A stretch of DNA of 64,000 nt. Source: an uncultured Oscillospiraceae bacterium (GTDB lineage Bacteria; Bacillota; Clostridia; Oscillospirales; Oscillospiraceae). Shown here in pieces: positions 16,061 to 24,827 of the stretch. Below the pieces are notes generated by a model. The model ran no database searches. It worked only from the letters and a program-made list of their open reading frames with translations, and was not told the DNA's origin. Made by a program: the position numbers and the translations under genes. The DNA is taken from assembly GCA_934654755.1 (NCBI GenBank), contig CAKUGQ010000005.1, positions 1 through 64,000 of the forward strand, given 5' to 3'. Each line of letters opens with the position of its first letter. Positions within the stretch are counted from its first letter, which is position 1.

Positions 16061-16834
16061 TCAGTTCATGCGATAAACGGAGAAGGTAAACATATCCGGC
16101 ATGTGGTATTCACGAGCCATCCAGATGGGACGCCCGTCGGTTGAAAAATCGACCTGTTCAATCTCCATCAATACGGAGTTTGCAGCGATTCCCAATAGAC
16201 TGGTAATCTGCGAATCCACGCATTTGATCGGAAGAATGTGCGCAATGGCATGGTGAATCGGTTTTTCCAGATGCAGATGCAGGAAGGTGTAGAGCGAACG
16301 ACCCTGAAGCAGGTATTCCTTCAGCTCATCGACAGGAGTCCCGGAGAACAGCCGATTGAAGGTTTCCAACCCGAAAATGTCGCGTGTGAAGGCAACACGG
16401 CGAGAGTCCGCGGTGCGGACACGTTCGATCACGACCATCTTGGAGCTCGGGGCAAGCTGGAGGCGATCTTCGATCTGCGCATCGGTCGCGGTGGAGGTAT
16501 AGATGTCAATATACTCCGTACCGGCTATGGCGCCGATGGATTCTATGACCTGCGTAATACCGAAGTTCATGCTCAGGTTATTGATGAGCATGGGCTCCTT
16601 TGCGACAAATGTTCCAAGACCGCGGCGCCGCAGGACGATGCCGGACTGCTCAAGGATCTGCAGGGAGGAACGGATGGTAGCACGACTGACGTTAAAGAGC
16701 TTTGCAAGCTCAATTTCATTCGGCAGCTGCGTTCCGACCTCATAGACGCCGTCACGGATCATCTTTCTCAGCGCAGTACAGATGCGCTGCACGAGAGTAA
16801 CGTCTTTGTTATAGTCGATGTAAGTGATAGCCAA
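16061..16834 (-). CDS. GntR/HutC family transcriptional regulator
   Basis: A 257-residue regulator. The N-terminal winged helix-turn-helix shows YEVGTQLPNEIELAKLFNVS (about 31-50) then RATIRSSLQILEQSGI, the GntR signature. The C-terminal UTRA ligand domain spans about 95-250. The start codon is TTG, seven bases after AAGGAGG; no ATG is suitably placed. HutC-type regulators usually sense a pathway ligand and control adjacent genes. It lies just beyond the last gene (E3) of the 21-gene catabolic run and has its own consensus promoter, so it is the likely regulator of that run. The ligand is unknown. Confidence 0.9.
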   Translation of the reverse strand: MAITYIDYNKDVTLVQRICTALRKMIRDGVYEVGTQLPNEIELAKLFNVSRATIRSSLQILEQSGIVLRRRGLGTFVAKEPMLINNLSMNFGITQVIESIGAIAGTEYIDIYTSTATDAQIEDRLQLAPSSKMVVIERVRTADSRRVAFTRDIFGLETFNRLFSGTPVDELKEYLLQGRSLYTFLHLHLEKPIHHAIAHILPIKCVDSQITSLLGIAANSVLMEIEQVDFSTDGRPIWMAREYHMPDMFTFSVYRMN

Positions 16835-16913
16835 GCGAAAACCTCCTTGGTGTCAACGGCCGCGGCGGACTGAGTTGGTGTATCGGCAGAATACATACCG
16901 GGTTACCACTCAA

Positions 16914-16942
16914 ATTCTAACATTTTTTGTTACTTTTGTCAA
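16914..16942 (-). promoter_or_regulatory. Promoter of gntR
   Basis: Minus strand TTGACA (16937-16942), 17-base spacer, TAGAAT (16914-16919). Just upstream, AACAAC at 16949-16954 followed by CGTTC resembles half of the 16-bp palindrome near 39170. Confidence 0.8.
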
Positions 16943-16995
16943 GAAGGGAACAACCGTTCAAAACAAAAGATGTTGAGTTTGTCCGGGATATGAAA

Positions 16996-18366
16996 TCAAA
17001 GATGAATGACGCGGTTTTCAAATGCGCAGCAGCATTCCTTGATTGCTTCGCTGAGCGTCGGATGGGCAAAGATCTCGCCGGCAAGCTCCTGAACGCGGAT
17101 ACGCCCGTTTGCGGCAACGGCCAGTTCACCGATCAGCTCCGTGGCATCGGCACCGATGATATGTGCGCCGAGCAGATAACCTTCGTCGTCCGTAACGAGC
17201 TTGACAAAACCTTCCGTCTTTCCGATGGCGACGGCTTTACCGATGGCGCGGAACGGGAAGGAGAAGACCTTTGCGCCGATCTGCTGCGCCTGTGCGGCGG
17301 TCATGCCGAAGCCGCCGACCTGCGGCTCACAATAGACGCAATTCGGCACAACGCTTGTCTTGGGCGCTTCCGCTTTACCGTTCATATGCTCGACGGCAAT
17401 TTCACCTTCGTGGGATGCTACATGCGCAAGCATTGTCGTAGGAACGACATCGCCGATGGCATAGACGTTTTCCACGGCGGTACGGCCGAACACGTCGACG
17501 GGAATGAAACCGCGCTGCGTTTCAATACCGAGGTTTTCCAGTCCAATGTCCCTCGTATTCGGCACACGCCCGACCACGGCGAGAACCTGATCGACCGTAA
17601 CGTTCTTTTTGACGCCCTTGGCGTTTTCAATTTCGACCGTAACCTTATCGGAACGGTCAAGAATCGTCGCCTTGGACTCAAGCTGCACGGAGATGCCGCG
17701 CTTTTTGAAGGACGAGGCGAGCGTTTTGGCAACCTCTTCGTCCTCATACGGCAGCAGATGCGAGGTCATTTCCACGATGGTAACACTGACGCCGAGACTG
17801 CTCAGAACGTAGGAGAATTCGCAGCCGATCGCTCCGCCGCCGATGATGCAGATGCTTTGCGGCAGACGGTTTGACAGCAGGAAGTCATCCGAAGAAAGAA
17901 CCTTTGTCCCATCAAATTCCAAACCGGGCAGAACGCGCGGTGACGAACCGGTAGCGATTAACAGATTCCTTGCGGTCAGTGCTTCACCGCCCTCCACCTG
18001 AACGGTGTGTGCGTCGGTAATGGTGCCCTTACCGTTGACGAGCGTAATGCCATTCTTATTCAGAAGGAAAGTGACGCCCTTGGCCAGTGTGTCGGCGACC
18101 TTACGCGACTGCGCATGAACAGCCGCATAGTCCAGCCCGCTCAGATCGGTTTTGACACCGAGAGGGGCAAGGCTCCGCGCGGCGTTCAGTGCAGAGGCGC
18201 TCGCAATGAGATTTTTTGAGGGGATGCAGCCGATGTTCAGACAGACACCACCGACGGCCTTTTTTTCGACCACGGCAACCTTCATGCCAAGCTGCGCGGC
18301 GCGGATGGCCGCAACGTAACCGCCGGGGCCTGCGCCGAGGACGATCAGATCAAATGCGTAGTCCAT
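16996..18366 (-). CDS. lpdA: Dihydrolipoamide dehydrogenase (E3)
   Basis: A 456-residue E3 that reoxidises the lipoyl group of 2-oxoacid or acetoin dehydrogenase complexes. The FAD site is VLGAGPGGYVAAIRAAQ (about 8-24), the redox disulfide is GGVCLNIGCIPSK (about 40-52), the NAD site is CIIGGGAIGCEF (about 174-185), and the C-terminal His-Glu pair lies in HIIGADATEL and AHPTLSEAI. It has no fused lipoyl domain. Start has GAGG. It is the last gene of the 21-gene run; E1alpha, E1beta and E2 are the first three genes of the same run, 18 kb away. Confidence 0.95.
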   Translation of the reverse strand: MDYAFDLIVLGAGPGGYVAAIRAAQLGMKVAVVEKKAVGGVCLNIGCIPSKNLIASASALNAARSLAPLGVKTDLSGLDYAAVHAQSRKVADTLAKGVTFLLNKNGITLVNGKGTITDAHTVQVEGGEALTARNLLIATGSSPRVLPGLEFDGTKVLSSDDFLLSNRLPQSICIIGGGAIGCEFSYVLSSLGVSVTIVEMTSHLLPYEDEEVAKTLASSFKKRGISVQLESKATILDRSDKVTVEIENAKGVKKNVTVDQVLAVVGRVPNTRDIGLENLGIETQRGFIPVDVFGRTAVENVYAIGDVVPTTMLAHVASHEGEIAVEHMNGKAEAPKTSVVPNCVYCEPQVGGFGMTAAQAQQIGAKVFSFPFRAIGKAVAIGKTEGFVKLVTDDEGYLLGAHIIGADATELIGELAVAANGRIRVQELAGEIFAHPTLSEAIKECCCAFENRVIHL

Positions 18367-18381
18367 AGTGTTACCTCAATG

Positions 18382-18891
18382 TCAGATTTTTGTCAGTACG
18401 CAGTCTGCGACACTCAGGCGGCGAGGGTGAGGCTCTGCGGATTCGGCGCTGTGGCCGACAGGAAGCACGACGCACAGCTCATAGCGGGAACCGTCCACGC
18501 CGCAAAGCGCCGTGACCTGCTCTTTATTTTTCAGAATTTCAGCGATCCAGACCGCGCCCAGTCCGAGCGCGTGCGCTGCCAGCAGCATATTTTCCGTGCA
18601 GGCGCCGATGGTGTTTGCGTCCTTGATGGTGTGATAGCCGACAGAGGCGTCCATAAACAGACAGATCAGAGCATCCGCCTGTAAAAGCACGGCTTCGTGC
18701 TTGCTCAGCGCGGCGATCTTTGCTTTCACGTTGCGGTCGCGGATGATGCTGAAGCGCCACGGTTCGTTGGCCATGCCGGAGGGGGCGCGGACGCCCGCCT
18801 CCAGAATGGCATTGAGCTGCTCGTCCGTTACCGGTTCGGGCGTGAACGAGCGGACACATTTACGGGTGATAATTGCCTGATAAGCATCCAT
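18382..18891 (-). CDS. Nitroreductase family flavoprotein
   Basis: A 169-residue FMN protein of the nitroreductase fold. The N-terminal AIITRKCVRSFTPEPV and APSGMANEPWRF (about 38-49) are typical FMN-binding segments, and LGLGAVWIAEI (about 110-120) matches the second half. The substrate is open: members reduce nitro groups, enones, flavins or release iodide. ATG at 18891 is chosen because the upstream ATG is too close to the GAGG site. It is tightly spaced between the aminotransferase and lpdA. Confidence 0.88.
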   Translation of the reverse strand: MDAYQAIITRKCVRSFTPEPVTDEQLNAILEAGVRAPSGMANEPWRFSIIRDRNVKAKIAALSKHEAVLLQADALICLFMDASVGYHTIKDANTIGACTENMLLAAHALGLGAVWIAEILKNKEQVTALCGVDGSRYELCVVLPVGHSAESAEPHPRRLSVADCVLTKI

Positions 18892-18900
18892 CGGCATACC

Positions 18901-20193
18901 TCAGAGTGCCTTGACGGCTTTGCGGAAGGCTTCGATGGTGTAGTCGATATCCTGCTCGGTGTGCGAATAGCACAGGCAGAACGGCTCACGCGGATCCTCG
19001 TCGATCAGCACGCCCTGCTCCAGGACGTTCGCGGCGAGCTTCTTGTAGAGCTTGCTGTCGGCCTTGCCCCAGTCACGGGCATCGTCGTTCTTGTCGATAC
19101 CGAAGGTGATGGAGAAAATGGCAGGCATGGAGCTGATGAGACAGGGAATACCGGCCTCGGAGAAAACCTGCGCCAGACCGTTTTGCAGGCGCTTGCCCAT
19201 GGCATTGATGTGCTCATGGACGGGTTGCGTCTGCATGATGTTCAGCGTGGCTTTTGCTGCGGCAGTACCGACGCCGTTGCCTGCGTAGGTGCCCCCCTGT
19301 GTGACGCCCTTACCGACGATGCTCATCAGCTCACGCTTGCCGCCGTAGGCGGCGATGGGGTAGCCGTTTGCAATGGCCTTGGCATAGCAGGTCAGGTCGG
19401 GACGGTAGCCGTAGAGCTCCTGCGCGCCGCCCTTGGCGATGCGGAAACCGGACTTAACCTCGTCGAGAATCCAGACAATACCGTACTCGTCGCACTTTTT
19501 GCGCAGCAGATCCATGAAGCCGGGCTTGGGATCGGCCAAGCCGAAATTGCCGAGCATCGGCTCGGTGATGATGGCTGCAACCTCGTGGCCGTAACGCTTG
19601 AGCGCCAGCTCAAGCACCTCGGGATCGTTGAAAGGGATGGTGATGGTCAACGCGTCGAGTGCGTCGGGAATGCCGGAGCTTGCGCGGATCTTGATCGGGT
19701 CGCGGCGGTTGCCGTAGGAGGCGGGGGGAGCATAGGTGGAGTAGAGCACATAGTCGTAACCGCCGTGGTAGCCGCCTTCAAACTTGATGATCTTGTCGCG
19801 CTGGGTGTAGGCGCGGGCGACGCGGATGGCGTTCATCGTGGCATCGGAGCCGCCGTTGACCAGACGTACCATTTCCGTGCCGGGACACATTTTGATGACC
19901 GCTTCCGCGACTTCGATTTCACGTTCACAGGTGATGCCGGGCGTTACGCCGCCGCGGATGGCTTCAATGACGGCGTCATCGACCTCGTCATAGGCGTAGC
20001 CGAGGATAACGGGGCCGAAGCCGAGACGGAAATCGATGAACTCGTTGCCGTCGACGTCCCAGATATGCGAGCCCTTTCCCTTCTTGAAGTAGGGCGTGCA
20101 GCCCTTGCCCCAGAAGCGGCCGTTGGAGTTGACGCCCAGCGGCATTGCATCAAACGCGCGCGCCTGCAGCGCATTGGTCTTTTCCAGTTTCAT
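18901..20193 (-). CDS. Class III aminotransferase (glutamate-1-semialdehyde aminomutase-like)
   Basis: A 430-residue PLP enzyme of fold type I. KFEGGYHGGYD (about 139) is the hallmark of the GSA-aminomutase branch. The PLP-binding Asp lies in ILDEVKSGFR (about 239-248), where the usual RxGF reads KSGF, and the Schiff-base Lys lies in CYAKAIANGYPI (about 267-278). Because it sits in a catabolic run beside amidohydrolases and not with haem genes, it is more likely an omega-transaminase for beta-alanine, beta-aminoisobutyrate or an amino sugar acid than HemL. The start has AGGAGG. Confidence 0.85.
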   Translation of the reverse strand: MKLEKTNALQARAFDAMPLGVNSNGRFWGKGCTPYFKKGKGSHIWDVDGNEFIDFRLGFGPVILGYAYDEVDDAVIEAIRGGVTPGITCEREIEVAEAVIKMCPGTEMVRLVNGGSDATMNAIRVARAYTQRDKIIKFEGGYHGGYDYVLYSTYAPPASYGNRRDPIKIRASSGIPDALDALTITIPFNDPEVLELALKRYGHEVAAIITEPMLGNFGLADPKPGFMDLLRKKCDEYGIVWILDEVKSGFRIAKGGAQELYGYRPDLTCYAKAIANGYPIAAYGGKRELMSIVGKGVTQGGTYAGNGVGTAAAKATLNIMQTQPVHEHINAMGKRLQNGLAQVFSEAGIPCLISSMPAIFSITFGIDKNDDARDWGKADSKLYKKLAANVLEQGVLIDEDPREPFCLCYSHTEQDIDYTIEAFRKAVKAL

Positions 20194-20223
20194 TGTTGCT
20201 AGTCCTCCTAGTTTTGTAATCGT

Positions 20224-21699
20224 TCATTCGGATGCCCCTTCGGGGGCTTCGCCGTAAAAACGGATCACGGCGTCCACGGCGCGTTTCCAGCGGTCATAGC
20301 CGCTGTCGGCGCCGGTCGGCGCAATGGTGCGGACGGTTCCGGCCGCAGCTGCCTCATCAGGTGAGGCAATCAGCCCGAGGCTGAGCCGCATCAGCTGCGC
20401 AACGCCGGTAACGGTGCCTTCGGTGTTCTCAGGACACAGAAGCGTCCGGCCGAGCACGTTTGCCTGCTTGCGCATCAGATAGTCGTTTGCGCACATCCCG
20501 CCGTCGACCACGAGCGTCCGGCAGGGCGGCATGGCGTCGAGGATATCGCGCACGGTGTAGGCGATGGCGTCAAGCCCCGCGCGCAGAATATGCTCGGGCG
20601 CGGTGGCGGCGGTCACACCGAAGATGGTGCCTCTTGCGGCAGGCTGCCAGTAGGGGGCGCCGAGACCGGCAAAGGCCGGGACGAACAGAAGTGAGCTTTC
20701 GCTCTGCTCGGCAAGCTCGGAAAGGCAGCCAGTTTGCCAGTCGGGACGGAAGTTCCGGTGCAGCCAGGTGATGATGCTGCCGGCTGCGCCGCCCTCGGCG
20801 GCTGCGGCATAGACTGCCGCGCCGGATTTCCATGCGACACTGGTGGTCAGCGTGTCGTCGAGTACGGGCTTTGCGCCCTGATTGAACCAAAACGCACAGC
20901 AGGTTCCGTAAGTGACCTTTGCACTGCCGGGTTCCGTGCAGCCCTGACCGAGAAGCGCCATGGATTGATCCAGGCCGCCCGCGACCCAGGGCAGGCTGCG
21001 GCCGATGCCCAAATCTACGCCGTCAAAGCATTCGGTATTGTCGCAGAGCCTCGGGAGCGCAAGCCCCTGCGCGCCGAAGCGCGTGAGCAGGGCGGCCTCC
21101 CAGTCCAGCGTGTTGATGTTGTAGAGCCCGGAGCGGCAGGCGGTGGAGTGGTCGCTTGCATAGTGCCGTCCGCCGGTCAGGCAATAGAGGAACCATGCGT
21201 CAAGCTGGCCGTAGGCCAAACGCCCCGCATCCCAGAGCGGCGCCAGAGAGGGCTCGTTTTTTCGAAGCCATGCCAGCTTCAATGCCGGCCACTCAGGCGA
21301 CAGATGCAGTCCGGTGCGTTTGTGAAACCACGCGTCCTCACCGGAATCGATCATCCGGCTGCACAGTGCCTCGGCGCGGCAGTCCTGCCAGTTAATCGCG
21401 GGCGTTACGGGACGTCCCGTTTCCAGATCCCAGAGCAAAAAGGTTTCGCCCTGATTGGCCAGACCAAAGCCGAGCAGCTCCGCAAGCTTGTCCGGATGGC
21501 GCGCCATCAGACGCTGTGCGGCGGTGCGGATCGATCGGACGAGTTCGTCCGGATCCTGTTCGACCAGACCGCTGTGCGGCGTTTGCAGCGCAACGGGGAT
21601 ATCCTCGCTGTCGATCAGCCGTGCCTGCGTATCCAGCAGCGCCGCCATCGTGCCGGAGGTACCCTGATCGACGGCAAGCAGATAGCCTGTCTGTTTCAT
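20224..21699 (-). CDS. FGGY-family carbohydrate kinase (glycerol kinase-like)
   Basis: A 491-residue kinase. The phosphate-1 motif is VDQGTSGTMAALLD (about 9-22), NQGETFLLWD (about 87-96) matches the substrate strand, and SLLFVPAFAGLGAPYW near 345 and VVDGGMCANDYLM near 400 are FGGY signatures. GLGAPYW is shared with glycerol kinases and D-xylulose-type kinases. The substrate is probably a polyol or keto-sugar, but glycerol itself is not assured. ATG at 21699 is chosen with GGAGG just upstream. It is gene 18 of the 21-gene run, so its substrate probably comes from the pathway, for example from the TIM-barrel, SDR or alcohol dehydrogenase steps. Confidence 0.85.
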   Translation of the reverse strand: MKQTGYLLAVDQGTSGTMAALLDTQARLIDSEDIPVALQTPHSGLVEQDPDELVRSIRTAAQRLMARHPDKLAELLGFGLANQGETFLLWDLETGRPVTPAINWQDCRAEALCSRMIDSGEDAWFHKRTGLHLSPEWPALKLAWLRKNEPSLAPLWDAGRLAYGQLDAWFLYCLTGGRHYASDHSTACRSGLYNINTLDWEAALLTRFGAQGLALPRLCDNTECFDGVDLGIGRSLPWVAGGLDQSMALLGQGCTEPGSAKVTYGTCCAFWFNQGAKPVLDDTLTTSVAWKSGAAVYAAAAEGGAAGSIITWLHRNFRPDWQTGCLSELAEQSESSLLFVPAFAGLGAPYWQPAARGTIFGVTAATAPEHILRAGLDAIAYTVRDILDAMPPCRTLVVDGGMCANDYLMRKQANVLGRTLLCPENTEGTVTGVAQLMRLSLGLIASPDEAAAAGTVRTIAPTGADSGYDRWKRAVDAVIRFYGEAPEGASE

Positions 21700-21713
21700 G
21701 GATGCCTCCGTAT

Positions 21714-22505
21714 TCAGAGCGTGAATTCGCGGTTGAGGCATTTGAACAGCAGATATCGCATCGGTTCCGGTTGGAGGCCGCAGGCGGTGTGCGGCGTAAA
21801 GGGAGCGACGTAACAGAAGTCGTCCGGGAAAACCTCATAGTACCGGCCGTTGATGGAAATCATGCCTCGGCCGCTGACGAAGTAGTTGCCGTGCTCGATG
21901 ATGTGCGTTTCCACGCAGGGGAAGGTTACGCCCGGTGCGAAGCTCATCATGTTCATGCCCATATCAAAGCCGCGGTTGGCATCGTAGGGCAGACACTGCT
22001 GCTCCAGCTCTTCGGTGCCCTGCGTACCGGGAATGTCAAACAGACTCGAAACGATCGGCTGCGGAACGGAGAAATAGGGGGTCCCTACATAGCGCTTGCG
22101 CACCCAGACCAGGCGCGCGGTGCTGCCGCGGCGGTTGCGGATGGCGAAGTCCACGCCCTCCGGCGCCCAGAAGAAGCCTTCTTTTTCCATCGTATGGACG
22201 CGGCCCTGAAGGTTCAGTTCAACCTCGCCCTCCAGCACGAACATATAGTTTTCAAATTCGTTTTCCACGCGGCCGACGCTGCCGCCGTCCGGGGCGATCT
22301 CTAGCGTACACTCAAGAAACTTCGCGCCGATGCGCGGCGTTGCAAGGAAGAAAGCCTCGGTGTTTTCCCAGCCGGGCAGCCGATTGCCGAGCAGAAACGC
22401 ACGCGGCAGGAAGGTGGCGACACCGGGCCGGTGGAAAGCGCGCGCAATGGCCAGATGATTTTCGTCGCGCAGGCGCATATTCGGATTATAAGTGATTTGT
22501 TCCAT
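21714..22505 (-). CDS. (S)-ureidoglycine aminohydrolase-like bicupin (second copy)
   Basis: A 263-residue two-cupin protein of the AllE/YlbA type. The first cupin has FENYMFVLEGEVELNL (about 84-99) and the second has CVETHIIEHGNYFVSGRGM (about 200-218), in which HIIEHG and the later His provide likely metal ligands. The C-terminal segment YVAPFTPHTACG is the usual metal-proximal strand. AllE releases ammonia from ureidoglycine in purine catabolism. It is closely related in layout to the next upstream gene (22523-23326), indicating a tandem duplication. The substrate could differ, since relatives act on other 2-amino or imino compounds. Start has GGAGG. Confidence 0.75.
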   Translation of the reverse strand: MEQITYNPNMRLRDENHLAIARAFHRPGVATFLPRAFLLGNRLPGWENTEAFFLATPRIGAKFLECTLEIAPDGGSVGRVENEFENYMFVLEGEVELNLQGRVHTMEKEGFFWAPEGVDFAIRNRRGSTARLVWVRKRYVGTPYFSVPQPIVSSLFDIPGTQGTEELEQQCLPYDANRGFDMGMNMMSFAPGVTFPCVETHIIEHGNYFVSGRGMISINGRYYEVFPDDFCYVAPFTPHTACGLQPEPMRYLLFKCLNREFTL

Positions 22506-22522
22506 GGCGGTATTCCTCCTGC

Positions 22523-23326
22523 TTACTGCTTGTCATAGGCGAGCGGATAGTCGCGGTTGGCTTCCTTAAAGAGCAGGTAGCGCAGCGGCTCCGGTGCATA
22601 ACCGACGGCATAGTGCGGTGTGCAGGGGGCGATATACAGGAAATCGTCCGCGTGTACCTCGTGGTGCTCGCCGTTGAGCCACATTCCGCCGCGGCCCTGA
22701 AGGAAGTAGCACCCGTGCTCGCACATATGCGCTTCGGCGCGCGGGAAGCTCACGCCGGGCAGATACGTCAGCAGATTGACGCCCATATCGAAGCGCATAT
22801 CGCTTTCAAAGGGCAGGCACTCCTTTTTCAAAACGTGCGTGCTGTGCTGTTCGGTGAGCTTCGCGCTGCTGCCGCTGAACGCTTCGGGCGCGTTCAGGCC
22901 GGGGGCGGGGACATATTCCTTCTTGATCCAGAGCAGGCGGGCCGTTCTGCCGGCTGCTTCACGGACGGAGAAGGCGGTGTGCGGCGGGAGATAACAGAAG
23001 CCCTCCTCCGTAAGCGTGACGGTTGCGCCATAACTGACGGTGACACTGCCCTCCAGGATAAACAGAAAGTTTTCAAAGCCGTTGTCGATCGGGTCGGTAT
23101 TGCCGCCGTTTTCCTGCATGACGAGCTGCCCCATGATGAACTGCGCGCCCATGTCGGGCGTAGCATTATTCAGAATGCGCGTGCGCTCCCAGCCGGGGAG
23201 ATCGTCGAAAAAGGTAAAGGTTCTGGGCATCAGGCAGTAGACGCCGGGCTCCAGACGGGCACGACAGACACTCAGATGGTTGTCCTCGTAGAGGTCCATG
23301 CCCGGATTGAATTGCGAAACATCCAT
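22523..23326 (-). CDS. (S)-ureidoglycine aminohydrolase-like bicupin (first copy)
   Basis: A 267-residue bicupin of the AllE/YlbA type. FENFLFILEGSVTVSYG (about 83-99) marks the first cupin, and FPRAEAHMCEHGCYFLQG (about 204-221) marks the second with EAHMCEHG as the probable metal site. The tail LYIAPCTPHYAVGY matches that of the downstream paralogue. The two proteins share the same architecture with many substitutions, so they have probably diverged into two functions or a heteromer. Metal (Mn) dependence is known for AllE, not shown here. Start has GGAG. Confidence 0.75.
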   Translation of the reverse strand: MDVSQFNPGMDLYEDNHLSVCRARLEPGVYCLMPRTFTFFDDLPGWERTRILNNATPDMGAQFIMGQLVMQENGGNTDPIDNGFENFLFILEGSVTVSYGATVTLTEEGFCYLPPHTAFSVREAAGRTARLLWIKKEYVPAPGLNAPEAFSGSSAKLTEQHSTHVLKKECLPFESDMRFDMGVNLLTYLPGVSFPRAEAHMCEHGCYFLQGRGGMWLNGEHHEVHADDFLYIAPCTPHYAVGYAPEPLRYLLFKEANRDYPLAYDKQ

Positions 23327-23382
23327 GTCGATTCTCCTTTTCTAAACTGCGGAAACAGGGGGTGCTTGCGCCCCCTTGCTTC

Positions 23383-24051
23383 TTAGCGACCGGCCATGTA
23401 GTCGCAGACATTTTTCAGGTTCTCCGTGAAAGTGCCCGGCTGGAACTTCTCGTGGAACAACGCGGAGCCCATCGTCAGACCCTCGGCACCGGTGGCGGCG
23501 ATATCGTCGATGCGCTGATAGCGGTCGACGCTGCCAGCGGAGATGACGGGGATTTTGACGGCCTTTACGACCTCGGCCAGCAGCTCCATGGCATTGCCGG
23601 TGTAGCGGAAGGAGAGCAGGTCGATACCCTCAACGCCCTTCTCCTCCAGACGCTTTGCGTCGGCAACGATCTCTTCGATGGTGCCGTCGAGGATGGAAGG
23701 ATGGCCGTAGACCTTACCGCAGAACGGATAGTACTGCACGCCCGTGCCCTTGAGGTAGTCGCGGATGGAATCATAATAGACCGTGCCCATCAGGACGTCG
23801 AAGCCGGCAGCGACGGCGATCTTTGCACCGGCCAGACCTTCGGCCTCGGACAGTGAAACGACCTCGAGGTTCGTGCGCTTGCCGTGCGCCTTCATGGTTT
23901 TGACCAGATCGATCATCTGATCGAGGGGCAGACCGACATCCTTGAAGCCCCACTCATCGGCGGGCAGGTCGGCGGAGGCGAGGAACTGAGCCTTGGCGTT
24001 TGCGACGGTTTCGTCGTTATCGGTGAGCATGACGATCAATTTCTGTTTCAT
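23383..24051 (-). CDS. TIM-barrel protein, phosphate-binding type, function unknown
   Basis: A 222-residue protein with alternating strands and helices. LEVVSLSEAEGLAGAKIAVA (about 62-81) and PVISAGSVDRYQRIDDIAAT (about 165-184) then GAEGLTMGSALF resemble the beta7/beta8 phosphate-binding end of HisA/NanE/ThiE-like barrels. I do not recognise the exact family. The neighbours (amidohydrolase upstream, AllE-like cupins downstream) suggest an aldolase, epimerase or lyase acting on a small phosphorylated or ureido intermediate. No signal peptide. Its start is preceded by GGAG. It is the least understood conserved member of the run. Confidence 0.6.
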   Translation of the reverse strand: MKQKLIVMLTDNDETVANAKAQFLASADLPADEWGFKDVGLPLDQMIDLVKTMKAHGKRTNLEVVSLSEAEGLAGAKIAVAAGFDVLMGTVYYDSIRDYLKGTGVQYYPFCGKVYGHPSILDGTIEEIVADAKRLEEKGVEGIDLLSFRYTGNAMELLAEVVKAVKIPVISAGSVDRYQRIDDIAATGAEGLTMGSALFHEKFQPGTFTENLKNVCDYMAGR

Positions 24052-24089
24052 GGTATTTTACTCTCCTATGTAAGTGTTAAATAATGGCG

Positions 24090-24824
24090 TCAAATCTCGC
24101 CGCGCATAATGCGGGCGTAGTTGTCTCCGGTGATGGCGCGGCGCGCCGCTTCGTCGCCCTCTGTGGCGATCTCAACCTTCAGCAGCTCCATTCGGAAGTC
24201 GTTGCCGGGCCAGTCGGTGCTCATGACGATGCGCGAGGCGCCGATCTTACCGATGGCGGCTTTGAGCGAGAACAGCTCGGCCGTGGAGGTGTCAAGGAAA
24301 ATGTTGGGGTTGCGCGCGGCGACAGTAATGGCGTCGTCGCAGTAGTTCAGGGCGCACATATGTCCAAGAATGACGGTGACATCGGGGAAGGCGCGGGCAA
24401 TCTCCTCGAAATAGAAGGGGTGGTCGTTTTCTTCGGAGCCGCCGTGCGAGAACATTGGAACCTTGTATTCGCGGCACAGCTCCATCAGCGGGTCAACCAG
24501 TGTATGGTCGCCGAGCTGGTAGCCGTGCAGACGGGGATGCAGCTTCAGGCCCTTCAGACCAAGATCCAGGTATTTGCGAAGCTCCTCCACGGCACCCGGC
24601 AGACGCGGGTTGACCATGCAATAGCCGAACAGACGGTCGGGATGCTCGCGCTGTGCGCGGACAACGTAATCGTTGTCGATCGACTGCGCGACGGTGCATA
24701 CACCGCACATATCTACGCCGGCGCGATCCATCTCTCTCAGAATGCGGCCGACGCTCATGCCCTCATCGAGGAAGCCTCCGGTGGAGACACCCTCCCAGAC
24801 GTGGTTGTGATGGTCAATGATCAT
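24090..24824 (-). CDS. Amidohydrolase-2 family metal-dependent hydrolase
   Basis: A 244-residue TIM-barrel hydrolase of the ACMSD/lactonase branch. The metal motif is DHHNH (residues 4-8). KLHPR (about 95), MFSHGG (about 128), VILGHM (about 153) and the catalytic Asp in STDWPGND (about 204) follow in order. Members are decarboxylases or hydrolases of lactones and cyclic amides. With a cyclic-amide hydrolase directly upstream, a next-step role in ring opening or carbamoyl removal is plausible, as is a decarboxylase role. It starts three bases after the previous gene's stop region, with GGAG upstream. Confidence 0.82.
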   Translation of the reverse strand: MIIDHHNHVWEGVSTGGFLDEGMSVGRILREMDRAGVDMCGVCTVAQSIDNDYVVRAQREHPDRLFGYCMVNPRLPGAVEELRKYLDLGLKGLKLHPRLHGYQLGDHTLVDPLMELCREYKVPMFSHGGSEENDHPFYFEEIARAFPDVTVILGHMCALNYCDDAITVAARNPNIFLDTSTAELFSLKAAIGKIGASRIVMSTDWPGNDFRMELLKVEIATEGDEAARRAITGDNYARIMRGEI

Positions 24825-24827
24825 CGC

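Noticed and set aside
18901..20193. HemL (glutamate-1-semialdehyde aminomutase) for haem synthesis
   Set aside because: Sequence branch is similar, but the neighbours are catabolic and no other hem gene is present, so a transaminase role is preferred.
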